Shown one piece after another: positions 53,661 to 64,000 of a stretch of 64,000 bases of DNA. A program made the translations under genes and the position numbers. The stretch lies in contig JAKNDB010000107.1 of the NCBI GenBank assembly GCA_024305405.1, forward strand, positions 4,758,501 to 4,822,500. The letters are read 5' to 3'. A model generated the notes under the pieces. The model ran no database searches. It saw nothing but the letters and a program-made list of their open reading frames with translations, and had not been told where the DNA came from. This DNA is from Dirofilaria immitis. Taxonomy: Eukaryota; Nematoda; Chromadorea; Rhabditida; Onchocercidae. How positions within the stretch are numbered: the stretch's first letter is position 1; each line of letters begins with the position of its first letter.

Positions 53661-56600
53661 ATGCTGAGGAATCATTCAATGGAATCTGATTTATATTATA
53701 AAGCATGTCGAAATGAAATTGTTGCTCGAATTAAATTTAGACAAGAAAAATATGATGAAGCAATTGAATGTTATCAGAGTGCGATAAAAATGTTGATGCT
53801 ATACAGCGAGGGTCAACCAGAAAGAGATGATAATTTGGCAAAAATTATCAATATTTATTGAAATTGGGTGAAGCATATGAAGCATTAGCAATACAAACAA
53901 ATAATTTGGTAAAAATTTAGTTTTTCAATTTGAAATATATTAACATATTTAATCATTAATTCTTCTTTTAAGAAAAGAATTAAGAAATTCGATTTAAAAT
54001 TAAATAAGAAATTTAATTTAAAATCAATCCTTCTAGGAGCCCATCGAGCATGAAATTTCTGCCCTGAGTAAATTACTTCAATATCGACCATATGACCGAA
54101 ATGTTCGATTAAAACGATGTGCATTATGGAAAACTCTAGAAAATCGTAAAGATGCAATTATTGGTAATGTTTTTTTCCTTGGCTCTTTTCTCTTTTTAAA
54201 TTGGGCCATAAATGTTTGTCTGTTAACAGCCAAAGAAATAGAGTCAAGGAGAAATTTAATTTACAGAAAATGAGAAAAAATGTAAGGTAATTGTAATTTT
54301 CACATAATGTATCTACATAAAATCATGAAAACTTTTTCTTTTCAGATATTATGTAAGGAAGAAATGGGAAATTTAATTTAAAATATTAAAAATAAAATAC
54401 GAATATAATTATGGCAGCTTTTTACAATTATCATAATATCATGATTATAATTTGGCTTAATGATGATAAATTAAAATGATTTCATAATGGATAATTTCAT
54501 ATTTTGATATTTTAACGAATCAAAATTAATTTACTATGCATAAATTTTTTTAAGTAAGAAATTTATATCTGCCCTTCACTTTCTACAATTTCTTTTATTT
54601 TGCTCGTAAGTTTCCAATAAATCATTTCGATAAAGATATAAAATGATCTCATTACGTACAAATCACATAAAACATTTGATGGTTTTAATTTGTAAAAATT
54701 TTTTGATGCGTTAATAGATAATCATTTTCCATCATGTATCTATCATATAACATTTGTGATTACATGAACGAATGATCATATCAGCGCAAACGACTGATCA
54801 AATAAAAAATGATATAATGATTTTGATTTAAACAATTAGTTTTTATTAATAATCTTTGTAGATGCACTAGTTTATTTTTGCGTTGAAATAAGTAAGGATT
54901 GTATTGATATATCACTTGAGAATATCAGCCAAATATTAACCGATGATCTGAAACATTTAGTTATCGAAGAATATGATCAAATCGACAACTATGTAAGTGA
55001 TTAAAATTTTAGTATATTTTAAAAACAACCTGAAATATTGCAACTTTTTGGACAAATTATCCAAGTTAATATTTATTTTCATCGATCTATAACACTAAAG
55101 TTTGTGCTGCGCAAATTTATTAGATTTAATTGAGCAAATATTTTGACTTATATATATATATATATATATGTTTAAAATATTGATTGAAATTATGACTTTA
55201 ATTAATTAAATTTTTATCACTTTAATGACAAATGTAGATAAACCACCTTAAATTTTAAATAAACCATCTTAAATTTCTTTTCGAATTTTAATTTAGGCAC
55301 AATCATTGAAACCATTCTTAACACAAGATTTTATCAATTTATGGTTATCATGCGATTGTAATGATCCATTAGTTGAGGATATTTGGAATGTTAGGAATGA
55401 ACAACTTGGTACCATTACAAATGATACTGTTCCATTGCGGGAAGAGTAATTTTTAATTTTATTTTAGTATATTAATTGGAATAAATTTGAAATAAATTTT
55501 TTAATTTGAATAATTAAAATGGTATAAGTATAGTAGTATTTAGTTTGCCATATTTGTTAATTGTTTCACATTTTGGCAATTTTTATCTTTTTAAAACAAT
55601 TTATCAATGATGTAATTTGAACATGGCAATTAGATGAAAAAATATGTCTATAATTTGTTTTAAATTATCTCAAAAAAGTCTGGTTTTGTTTAATTTATTT
55701 GTTTTACTATTTTTGTTTACTTTTAACAGTCAATATAAACAAGCACTGAAAGCTTTATCAAATGGTGAATTATTATCAGTAATAAAAATTTTGGAAAAAG
55801 CATCAAAAAATGGAAATTATCGATGCGAAGCAACTTTATTGTTAGCATTAGCACATACACGTTACGACGGAGCAATTGTAAATTTTATAATTTTTTAATT
55901 ATAACTTATCAGTTAAAGATTTATTATCTTTATTACTATAATTGATTAAAATTACAATCAATCTGGCAACATATAAACGGATATAAAATAATTTGAGACT
56001 TCCTAAAAAGATTTTAATTAAAATAGGATAAAAAGTTGTTTTGAAAAATGTTAGAATAATAATCTCAAAAATCAATCAATCTAATTAGCTAATTATCCTT
56101 GATAGATGAGACAATTTAATAGTTTGCATTATCAGTTCTTCTAAACAATAAATCTACTGTATCACATTTCATTCAATTTTATTTTCAGTTCATTTATTAA
56201 AGGGTATTTTTATTTTTGATTCTCAAAAGTTGTGATGTCTGATAATTTGTATTTTATGAAATATCTAAATGAAATAATACATAAATATATGTTTAATATT
56301 TCAACAAATTTGATAATATTTTGAAAATTTAATTCGATTTTTATTTGAGTACAAATTTTGATTTCACATAGGTTGACAAATATTTGGAACGATTTGAACA
56401 AATATGGGAAGAAAAACCTCAAGGATATAATAAGCGACGTTGTCAACAATTAATTATACGGTATATAAGTATATCACGTGCGATACGATTAGATCCTTTC
56501 AGGTCTTCATATTCTTAATTTAGAATGTAATTTATATTAAATTAAAAAAGAATTTTAGGGTTGAAAAGCTTCAAATTATTATTAATTCTGAATTTCAATT

Positions 56601-59259
56601 ATAAAAATTTTGCTTTCAGTGGTAAAAAATTGGAAAACACAACAAAAGAAATGGAAGCAAATTTATATTTGCAAGAAGCATTAGTAATTTTTGGAGGCGA
56701 CAAAATTCGGATAACGGTGAAGTTTTCTGGAAGGAAAGTTTGAAAAGTGATAATGTACGGAAATTACAACACATCCGGAAATTGTGCGATTTAGCACTGG
56801 CAGCAAAACAGGATTTTCCGGCTGCCAAGTAATTGTTTATTACTGCTTGATGAAAACAGTAGGCAATTTTAAAAATTTTATAATTTCAGTATTCAATGTT
56901 TGAATTTTATATCCGAATATAATTAAAAATAATATTTTTAAGGAAAATTTTAATTTGACATACATTTCTGTTTGTTAAATCATTCAAAAAATTCTGCTCA
57001 CTTATTTTTATAGAATTCTAAAATTGCGATCTATTTTGGAATTAAAAATGGCAAATAGCCTTTCGGTATTGACTGATTCCGATTTAAAGCCATTGGAAGA
57101 TATTATCAATGAAACAAATAAAACATTTCCGATATATAATTCATTCGGAGATTTATGCTTATATTCGGTTGCTTATTGAAATTTTATTAATTTTAAAAAT
57201 TTGATTCAAATTTTTAGAAATGCTAAAAGAAACAGGTAGTTCAAAGTTTAACAATGAGAAATAAAAACTGTTTAATTTGATAGGATAAAAAAATTCGAGG
57301 AAATGTAACTAATTAATTTCTTGAGAATTAACGAACTTATACTCCATTACTCAATTATATCTTGGAATTTATAATACCAAATTTAATAATTTTTGCGATT
57401 AAATTTGAGAACTTTTCAGGTTTATCTCTCTAATTCGATGACTGATAAAGCAAAATTATGTTGCCAAAAATGCTTGAAACTTTATTTTTCCGTGGACAAC
57501 CAATGGCTTTCTTAATGTAAGTCTGGAAAACTTTCTGATTTAAAGCTATTGGAAAATGTTGTCAACGAAAAAACATAACTAATTAATTTCTCCGGAATTA
57601 ATGAACTTATATATACTATTACTCAATTACATTTTGGAATTTATGATACCAAATTTGATAATTTTTGCAATTAAATTTGAAACTTTTTGGATTTATCTCT
57701 CTAATTCAGTCGGCAAACATTCTTTTAATCCTTTTTTCTATCATTGCTTTTTTTAGAAGATATAATTGGGATATTGATAGAAATCAAACTTTGGCACAAC
57801 TAAATATGTTAATAGCAAATGAGCCTGAAAATTACGTGGCGCATATTCTTCTATATTATTATTATTTTAAACAGTATGCCAATGCTTCTTCTTTTTCATT
57901 TTTCATCCATTCATTTGTATTTTCAAACTTCCTAAAAAATTTCCTTGAAATTTTTGACAACTAAAAATCTCACGTTTTTTTCGAATGTTTTTCCGTCATT
58001 TTATCGTTTTTCTTGAATTAACTGCAACTTCAGGTTATTAAATATTAGATTATCTGATAGAGGTTTACGAATATTTTATCTAAATTTTATTTTCATTTTT
58101 ATTTAGTGGCAATTTGAATTGTGCTTTTACTCACGCTAATTGTGCCTTGAAATATTGGCCTTATCATACGAATACGGACAATTTATTATTATACATTCAT
58201 GAATACGTACGCTGTTACCTTTACGAGCAGTACAACAAGAATTGAACTTAGCTGTTGAAGGTTAAAAAAATCTTTTCTCAGTGAATTTATTTTCAATTTT
58301 ATAACTCAATTATATCTCAGGAGTAATTAGAAAATTAGAAATTTTAATTTAGCGATTAAAAAGAATTGATATTGACTAAATAAAATAATATCAATTATCA
58401 TTTCAAACAAATCGAAAATTTTCGAATTTTTTGTTGACAAGAAAATTTAGAACTCAACTTTATATTTCATTAAATAGGATAGTACAAAAATTGAATCAAA
58501 TTTGAAAAATTAATTGATTTGATATTATAAGGCATACCTTTTTAATGTTATCAGTTGCATTTCATTTATTAAATTAGTCAGATTTTTCAAATATATCACA
58601 AAATAATAAATGCGAAAAATTTGATACTATTTATATTTCCTACTGCTTATATCATAATATTGAAAATGAAATTTATAATTTTAAAATATTTACGATTACT
58701 TCAATTTTGAGAGGGAATATTGAGAAAAAATAGCATTAAAATTTTAGCATCATTTCGCATAATGGCAACACTTTCGTTACCAGTTTTTGACGATTTACAA
58801 CAAGATCATGCAATAATTCGACGAGATTTTGCGACCGAAGCAAATGCAAGCGAATCTGAAAAAGCCTCTGGAACTCCAAAATCTTATCGTAACTGTTTTG
58901 AAATAGAACAATTTCATCTCAAATTAGAAGCAATAGCACAGCAAGAATCGAAGATATCAGAAATTTTGAAGAATAAATGTGAAAATCTAGGAACATGTAT
59001 GGCAGAAGCAAATTCTACAGATAATTCTGGGATTGCTTATAATTCCGAAAAATTTGGCAATTTCGGAATGCTGGAAGAGAAAGCTGAACATGCTAAGAGA
59101 TTAATTAGAGCAGCGTTTAATTACGCGGAACATGTTCGCCATCAAATTGAAAAGAGATCACAAATACAGGATAATGAACATCATCATAACAGAAATAGTA
59201 AAGATACTGGGAAAAAAATCAGATCAACCATCAAAGCAAATATTAAAGAAAAAAAATGA
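53661..59259 (+). CDS. TPR-like helical-repeat protein, family not identified
   Basis: Exons: 53661-53908, 54037-54163, 54862-54992, 55297-55445, 55730-55877, 56372-56460, 56620-56828, about 57009-57165, 57757-57873, 58107-58260, 58748-59259. Most junctions join in phase. TPR-type features: KFRQEKYDEAIECYQSAI, LLQYRPYDRNVRLKRCALWK, SLKPFLTQDFINLWLSCDC, ANCALKYWPYHTN. The last exon is charged and lysine-rich and ends IKANIKEKK. Exon 11 joins exon 10 in phase 1, so the long open frame there is the gene's tail, not a separate gene. Frame breaks need one extra base at 53858-53859, 56688-56692 and about 58202-58203. The end of exon 8 and its junction with exon 9 are uncertain. The true start could lie in an earlier exon. 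TPR proteins act as scaffolds; no specific role can be given. Confidence 0.7.
57536..57712 (+). repeat. Decayed duplicate of exon 8 tail plus intron sequence
   Basis: GATTTAAAGCTATTGGAAAA at about 57539 copies GATTTAAAGCCATTGGAAGA of exon 8 (about 57082). It is followed by a copy of the intron stretch at 57300-57420 (ACTAATTAATTTCT, then TTACTCAATTA, then TTTATCTCTCTAATTC). Between these two parts the duplicate lacks the material present in the original. It is a partial tandem duplication within the gene, too diverged and stop-containing to be an exon. Confidence 0.65.
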
Positions 59260-60043
59260 AAAATTGATAAAATCCGATGGAAAAAAGTGACAAATCGAAA
59301 AGATTCTGATAAATAATCTAGAATCGAATAATATTATAATACTTGCTATTACATCATTTAAGTAACAAGGGATGAAAGAAATTTCATCATACTATCGAAT
59401 GCTTCATAACTATACATATAATAATTAGATATCATTTATGTCGGCAAAAGCCGAAAGATTAATTAGTCGTATATGAATAGGAATGATCAAAAATCAAATA
59501 GAGTTACGTAAGTATTGTAAATAAAACTCAAAATCATGATATAGAAGGGAAATTAATGCTCAAATAGCGTACCGTAGTTGCGAAGGGATAAATGAGCCGA
59601 ATGAATATGTTTACCGGCAAAACATACTGATTCATAAGTCAATAAAGTAATAACAATAAGTAGTAATTCGATGCAAATTCGAATAGCAGCAGTTTCGAAA
59701 ATGGCATATATTGCAATAGGAGCCATACTTCAGTAGTAGAAGCGATAACAGTGGTGAAGTGTAAGGAGAACAGTCACAGTCGCAGGGAGAAGATACGACA
59801 TCGTTGTAAGAATTTTAGGTATTTGTTCGTACTCCATCATTTTGCTATGCTCATATTATTTGATTATTTGTTGTGTCTGGTGTATTTAATCCTGAGCGTT
59901 GTATAATCACGATAGTGTATTACAATATTGTATAAACCCAATAAAGCTCCTATCATTGATCTAGTATTCCATCAACAAACTGAGGAAACAAACAAAAGGA
60001 TTCTTTCTCTAAAAAATTTCTCAACGATTTTTGATAATAAAAG
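59260..60043. other. Intergenic region
   Basis: No gene supported between the TPR-like gene and the first tRNA. T-rich sequence on the minus strand at about 60038-60042 can serve as the Pol III terminator of the tRNA. Confidence 0.4.
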
Positions 60044-60135
60044 TCCAACCAGCCGGATTCGAACCAGCGACCTAAGGATTACCACATATCATTACATTCT
60101 ACAGTCCTCCGCTCTACCAACTGAGCTATGGTTGG
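60044..60135 (-). tRNA. tRNA-Tyr(GTA) with 19-nt intron
   Basis: The minus strand reads a complete cloverleaf: acceptor CCAACCA paired with TGGTTGG and discriminator A, D-arm/A box TAGCTCAGTTGG, anticodon arm GAGGA-CT-GTA-G, B box GGTTCGAATCC. A 19-base intron sits after position 37, between GTAG and ATCCTT, as in eukaryotic tRNA-Tyr. Without it the tRNA is 73 bases. A TTTT run lies just downstream. Confidence 0.97.
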
Positions 60136-60625
60136 TCTCGAATCTCGGCAAAAAAACATTTCTCAGTAAAGATTTTTTTATTCTTCAAAGTTGCATAAAT
60201 AATATATATATCACTAAGCAAGTGAATCCTTACTTATTATATTTAGTATAAAGTTAAAATTTTTATAACTTCTACTAATATTATTTGCATATGAAAAACT
60301 AATTTTTTATTCGATTTTTAAAAAATAAAAATGAAAAATATGAGCAAAAAGTAAGTTACAGTTCAAAGGCCAAGAACATCAGTTGTGAAATGGAAAGAGA
60401 AAATATATATATAAAGTAAGCACAAAATGTGGTTGTTGGGAAGAATTTGTTTCTTATTCTGCTAATAGCTTCCATGTTGTATTTATTTCTTATTTTTCAA
60501 GTCATACTTTGATTTCATTTTTCTTTTTCTAACTTACGTCAACTAATTCATTTTTCAATCTCACTCTTTTTCATCCTCGCAATTGAACCTATGCTTGCTT
60601 ATCTATTAATGGTCTTTTTCTTGAG
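60136..60625. other. Short intergenic region
   Basis: AT-rich; contains the upstream flank of the first tRNA and the presumed 3' UTR of the TMTC4-like gene. Nothing else seen. Confidence 0.4.
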
Positions 60626-63600
60626 TTAATTTTCTATTTCATCTTTCATCACATCCAAAGTTTTTATACGTTGAAATTTTGCATATTCCCGAATTTCTTC
60701 TAATTTATTGACACCTTAAATAAGTAAATAAATTACTAGCTCCAATGAAATTTAATAAGTGAATTACCCATCAAGATTGCAATATTAAGAGGCGAAAATA
60801 TAACATCATTTTGATATCATCTATTTTTACGCTATTTCAGGCATTTATTAAGCTTTTGAATACCTCGCGATTTTAAATTATTTGTCCAACTTTTACTTCA
60901 GCAAAATTTATTTTGCTGAAGTAAAAGGTTTGTAAGCATATGAATCATTTAGTATCGAGTAATTCATTATTCAAATAATTCTTTTAATAATTCATTAGAA
61001 ATCTTCTAAAATAATAAATTAAGTGAAAAAAATATGGGAAGATATATGAAAGCGTTATATTCTTTCATAATATTAACAGAAATTGACTGATACGCTGATG
61101 ATAATTGATTATTATCCTCTAGAATTTTTCAATACTTTTAATTAAATTCAACTTTGAACCACTTACAACAACTTTTAGTCATGTCATCAATAATCTTATA
61201 CTGCCCACTACCTATCACATTTATAACATTCACTTGTTATCGTATCGTCAATTTATTCCTTTGTCGATTTTGAATAGTTTCAAATTGTTGTTGAAATTGA
61301 TATGCTTTCCAATATGCAAATTTTGCCTTATCGAATTTATTCCAACGATAATAAAGTGTACCTGAAATCAACCATTGTCATTATTGCGTACAAAAGTGCC
61401 AATGCTCCAACCAGCCGGATTCGAACCAGCGACCTAAGGATTACTGCGCTATTACGTGCACACTACAGTCCTCCGCTCTACCAACTGAGCTATGGTTGGG
61501 CGTGCCACCACTTTTGCCATTTTAACTCTACAGCAAAATTTACCTATATTCTTCCAATAAGCCACTGTTGGTTCGAGTTTTAAAGCGGATAAGAGGAATT
61601 TTTCGGCAGTACTGTATTCCCCATTTTACCGTAACAGATGCCTAACTGAGAAAGAAGCGATGCATCCTTGTTATGGTATTTTAGAACTGTATTAGCTAAG
61701 TTTATTACTTCCTGACAATTGTTTGTCTCATCGAGCAGTATCAGTAAATTCAACCAGGATTGTTTATGATTAGGATTTGCCCTGAAAAAAATGATCGTAT
61801 CTAGTCCATTAATCTCAAATAGTACATAAAAATTTGAATTATCATATTTTACATTAGGAATATTCAATGAATTATCAGTAGCGATATCACTTTTAATAAA
61901 ATTCAAATGCATAAAACAAGTGTGAATTTTAAAATTTCACATTTTATATTTGGAATATTTTAAATGCATAAAATAAAAAATAATATATAGAACTGTACAA
62001 ATCTACGAGCAGTTCTTTTCTCAATTTGCCATCTAATTAAAAATTTGAAATTAAGAAGTTATTTAATTTTTGAAATATAATTCCCATTTTCTGTTATCAA
62101 AAACTCTGTGTATTATCATTTCCTTTCAATAATTCAGGAAAAAAATATTGCAAATATAATACTTCTTTCTATGCATTATTCTATAGATCGTATATCAATT
62201 GAAGTATGAACAAGGAATAAATATATGATAGAATTTTTCCAAAAATCGGGATATAAGAATCATTATGTTTCATTATAAACTTTCATTATAGGAATTTTTT
62301 ACCTAGTAATATTTCGCCAAATTTCTTTTGCATATATTTTTCGGTTTTGTTGCAAATAAAGTAAACCCATATTGTATAAACAATCCGGATACGGAAAACG
62401 TAAATTAAGCGCTTGTTCAAAACTATCTTTCGCATCCTGAAAACATATCGTTGAAAATTTTGCAAAATCTTATCGCTCTTCTTTTTAAATAAAAGGATTT
62501 TCGGTTATGTTATTTGATAGTCGATCTTACTGTTGTGAAAAAAATATTATCTTTTGCTATCATTCTATTTTAATTAATAATCACACTTTGGCTTAATAAT
62601 TGATAATAATGGGAATAATTGATTGGTTTCTTATTTGTTTCGGATTCCATAAATCAAGGTATCGTCACTAATTATTTTCGAACTTTTTTAGAAAAATTTT
62701 CATTTCAGATTGATCATTTATTATTATCACTGTACGATGAATGAGTTGTATAGGTCAGGAGGTGAATTTAATATAAATACCAACTTTAAAATGTTTTTGT
62801 GCCAGTTGTGCAAGGCCAAGATTCATCCAAGCAGCTGCAAGATTTGGCTTTAGCTCGATAGCTTTACGAAGAAGTTGTTCGGCTTCCATATTTCGACCAT
62901 ACTTTAGATAAATATTTGCTAAATTATTCATTGCATTTTCATAGGCAGGATTTAACCTAAAAGTGATAATTAAAGAATAAAGTGAAACCTGTCTAATCAA
63001 CGAAGGAAACAAGCTTGACCGTTTAAAAAATGAAGTTGGATAGAAATGTATTATTTTATCAGATACTAATCGAATGATATATCATTTAATTAGATATCAC
63101 ATGACAACAATATAATTGTATTGTATCAAATTTGTTTCAGCAACAACAGGCATTGTCAGTTAATTAAAAATTTATGAATAATAAATATATTGCGAATAAT
63201 TATAATAGAAAATCGCTTTTCACAATTGATAACAATGATATAATGTTTGGAAAAAATTATATTAAAGAAATTTTTAAATTTGTCTTTCAGAAATTACAAA
63301 AAATAGGAACATTTAGTATTGAATATCAAAATTATCATGCCAATTTAATTTTTAGTAGAGCAATAAAATGATAATTTCAACTTAGACGTCAATTATGCTT
63401 ACCGCATTCTTGAGCAGCGAGTGATAATGATATATTCAGTAATAATTTCAAACTCTTACCAATTTATTACTCTCGACTACTTTTCCAAGCATAAAATATA
63501 CCTTATAGCATTAACATAATTAGCAGTTGCACGATTGATATCACCGTTATCAGCTCTAATTTTTGCTATATTATAATGAATTTTCGCGTTATTTGGACAA

Positions 63601-63653
63601 ACTTCAAGACCACTTTTGTACAAGTCTAATTCATTTCCCCATTCCATACTACG
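60626..63653 (-). CDS. TMTC4-like transmembrane and TPR protein, C-terminal part (5' end beyond window)
   Basis: TMTC proteins are ER membrane O-mannosyltransferases for cadherin-type domains, with N-terminal membrane helices and C-terminal TPRs; only the TPR part is here. Exons: 63653-63502, 62956-62785, 62436-62303, 61781-61544, and a phase-consistent candidate last exon 60714-60626 (VNKLEEIREYAKFQRI, TAA at 60626). Diagnostic residues: EVCPNNAKIHYNIAKIRADN, LNPAYENAMNNLANIY, LKPNLAAAWMNLGLAQLAQK, YPDCLYNMGLLY, SWLNLLILLDETNN, all close to human TMTC4 as I recall it. A frame break at 61619-61622 needs one more base. The last TPR found in other TMTC4 proteins (NLAVLYHRW region) was not found, so an exon may be missed or the last exon miscalled. 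A tRNA gene sits in the last intron. Confidence 0.85.
60890..60927. repeat. Perfect 18-bp inverted repeat with 2-nt spacer
   Basis: CTTTTACTTCAGCAAAAT at 60890-60907 is followed by TT and then its exact reverse complement at 60910-60927. It lies in the presumed last intron of the TMTC4-like gene. No loop long enough for a normal hairpin RNA is present. Confidence 0.97.
61406..61499 (-). tRNA. tRNA-Tyr(GTA) with 21-nt intron
   Basis: The exon sequence is identical to the tRNA at 60044-60135, including the discriminator A, A box and B box. The intron differs: 21 bases starting TGTGCACG after GTAG. The gene lies 45 bases downstream of the 61544 splice donor, in the presumed last intron of the TMTC4-like gene and on the same strand. 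A TTTT run follows within about 15 bases. Confidence 0.97.
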
Positions 63654-64000
63654 CTGAAAATCTTTTTCTTTATGTTTTCGTAACGAACATCGAAATTTGC
63701 ATTTGATCATAAATTTTTTAAGGAATCATTCAACATTTTTTAAATAAATTTTAGTTAAGTTTACTGCTTAAATATTAAATATAAAAAATGAAAATTTGTT
63801 TTTAAATAAAAACTATAAATTATTGATATTAAATGCAATAATTTATCATTCGTCTTTATTCATTTTTCATAATTAATAAGAACATTTCAAAATTAATAAA
63901 ATTTTCTTTTTTATGCTAAAGACTATAATGAAATTAATCATTATTAACACTATTTTTGTTATTATCATTATTATCTAATCTTGTATAATTCAACAACATT
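63654..64000. other. Right edge: intron of the TMTC4-like gene
   Basis: The exon at 63502-63653 has a TTTTCAG acceptor at 63654-63655, so the gene continues to the right. No further exon is recognisable before the window ends. Confidence 0.5.

Noticed and set aside
58720..58747. Start of the 179-codon frame as a separate single-exon gene
   Set aside because: TTTTAG at 58742-58747 is a good acceptor, and the frame after it joins the preceding TPR exon in phase 1, so it is the last exon of that gene.
1..64000. CRISPR arrays, insertion sequences, rRNA or operon-type bacterial organisation
   Set aside because: None seen; the window has spliced eukaryotic genes, and its repeats are simple or short.

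Overview
This window looks like nuclear DNA of a filarial (onchocercid) nematode. It is AT-rich, its genes are split into many short exons by introns with TTTCAG-type acceptors, and several start codons lie just behind an acceptor, as expected for spliced-leader trans-splicing. The first gene closely resembles the large SR-type cyclophilin CYP-1 of Brugia malayi. No database search was possible; family calls rest on motifs and remembered homologues.

Layout. 421-549 (-): possible terminal exon of an unknown gene. 2494-7652 (+): SR/RS-domain cyclophilin, 13 exons. 10103-23610 (-): tripeptidyl peptidase II (TPP2), about 31 exons, with Asp, His, Asn-region and Ser subtilase motifs. 23.6-31.2 kb: intergenic, holding two odd ORFs; one resembles a bacterial HigA/Xre-type helix-turn-helix protein and may be a Wolbachia-derived remnant. 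31200-35251 (-): DDX47/Rrp3-type DEAD-box helicase, 11 exons. 35.3-45.4 kb: very AT-rich intergenic DNA with repeats and a 534-bp inverted copy of part of a gene lying 12 kb away. 45411-48318 (+): ankyrin-repeat protein. 53661-59259 (+): TPR-like protein, the source of the inverted copy. 60044-60135 and 61406-61499 (-): two intron-containing tRNA-Tyr(GTA) genes. 60626-63653 (-): C-terminal half of a TMTC4-like TPR protein whose 5' part lies beyond the right edge.

Quality of the sequence. Almost every multi-exon gene has reading-frame breaks, and nearly all are repaired by adding one (sometimes two) bases to a homopolymer run. One break can be tested inside the window, because the duplicated copy of the TPR exon carries the longer run and reads through. 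I take this as base-calling error in the assembly, not gene death. Two lesions are different and deserve checking as real variants: an in-frame TGA in TPP2 and an AA instead of AG at a DDX47 acceptor.

The genes are not an operon-like functional set. They cover splicing or nuclear protein folding (cyclophilin), peptide turnover (TPP2), ribosomal RNA processing (DDX47), ER O-mannosylation (TMTC4) and tyrosine tRNA supply.
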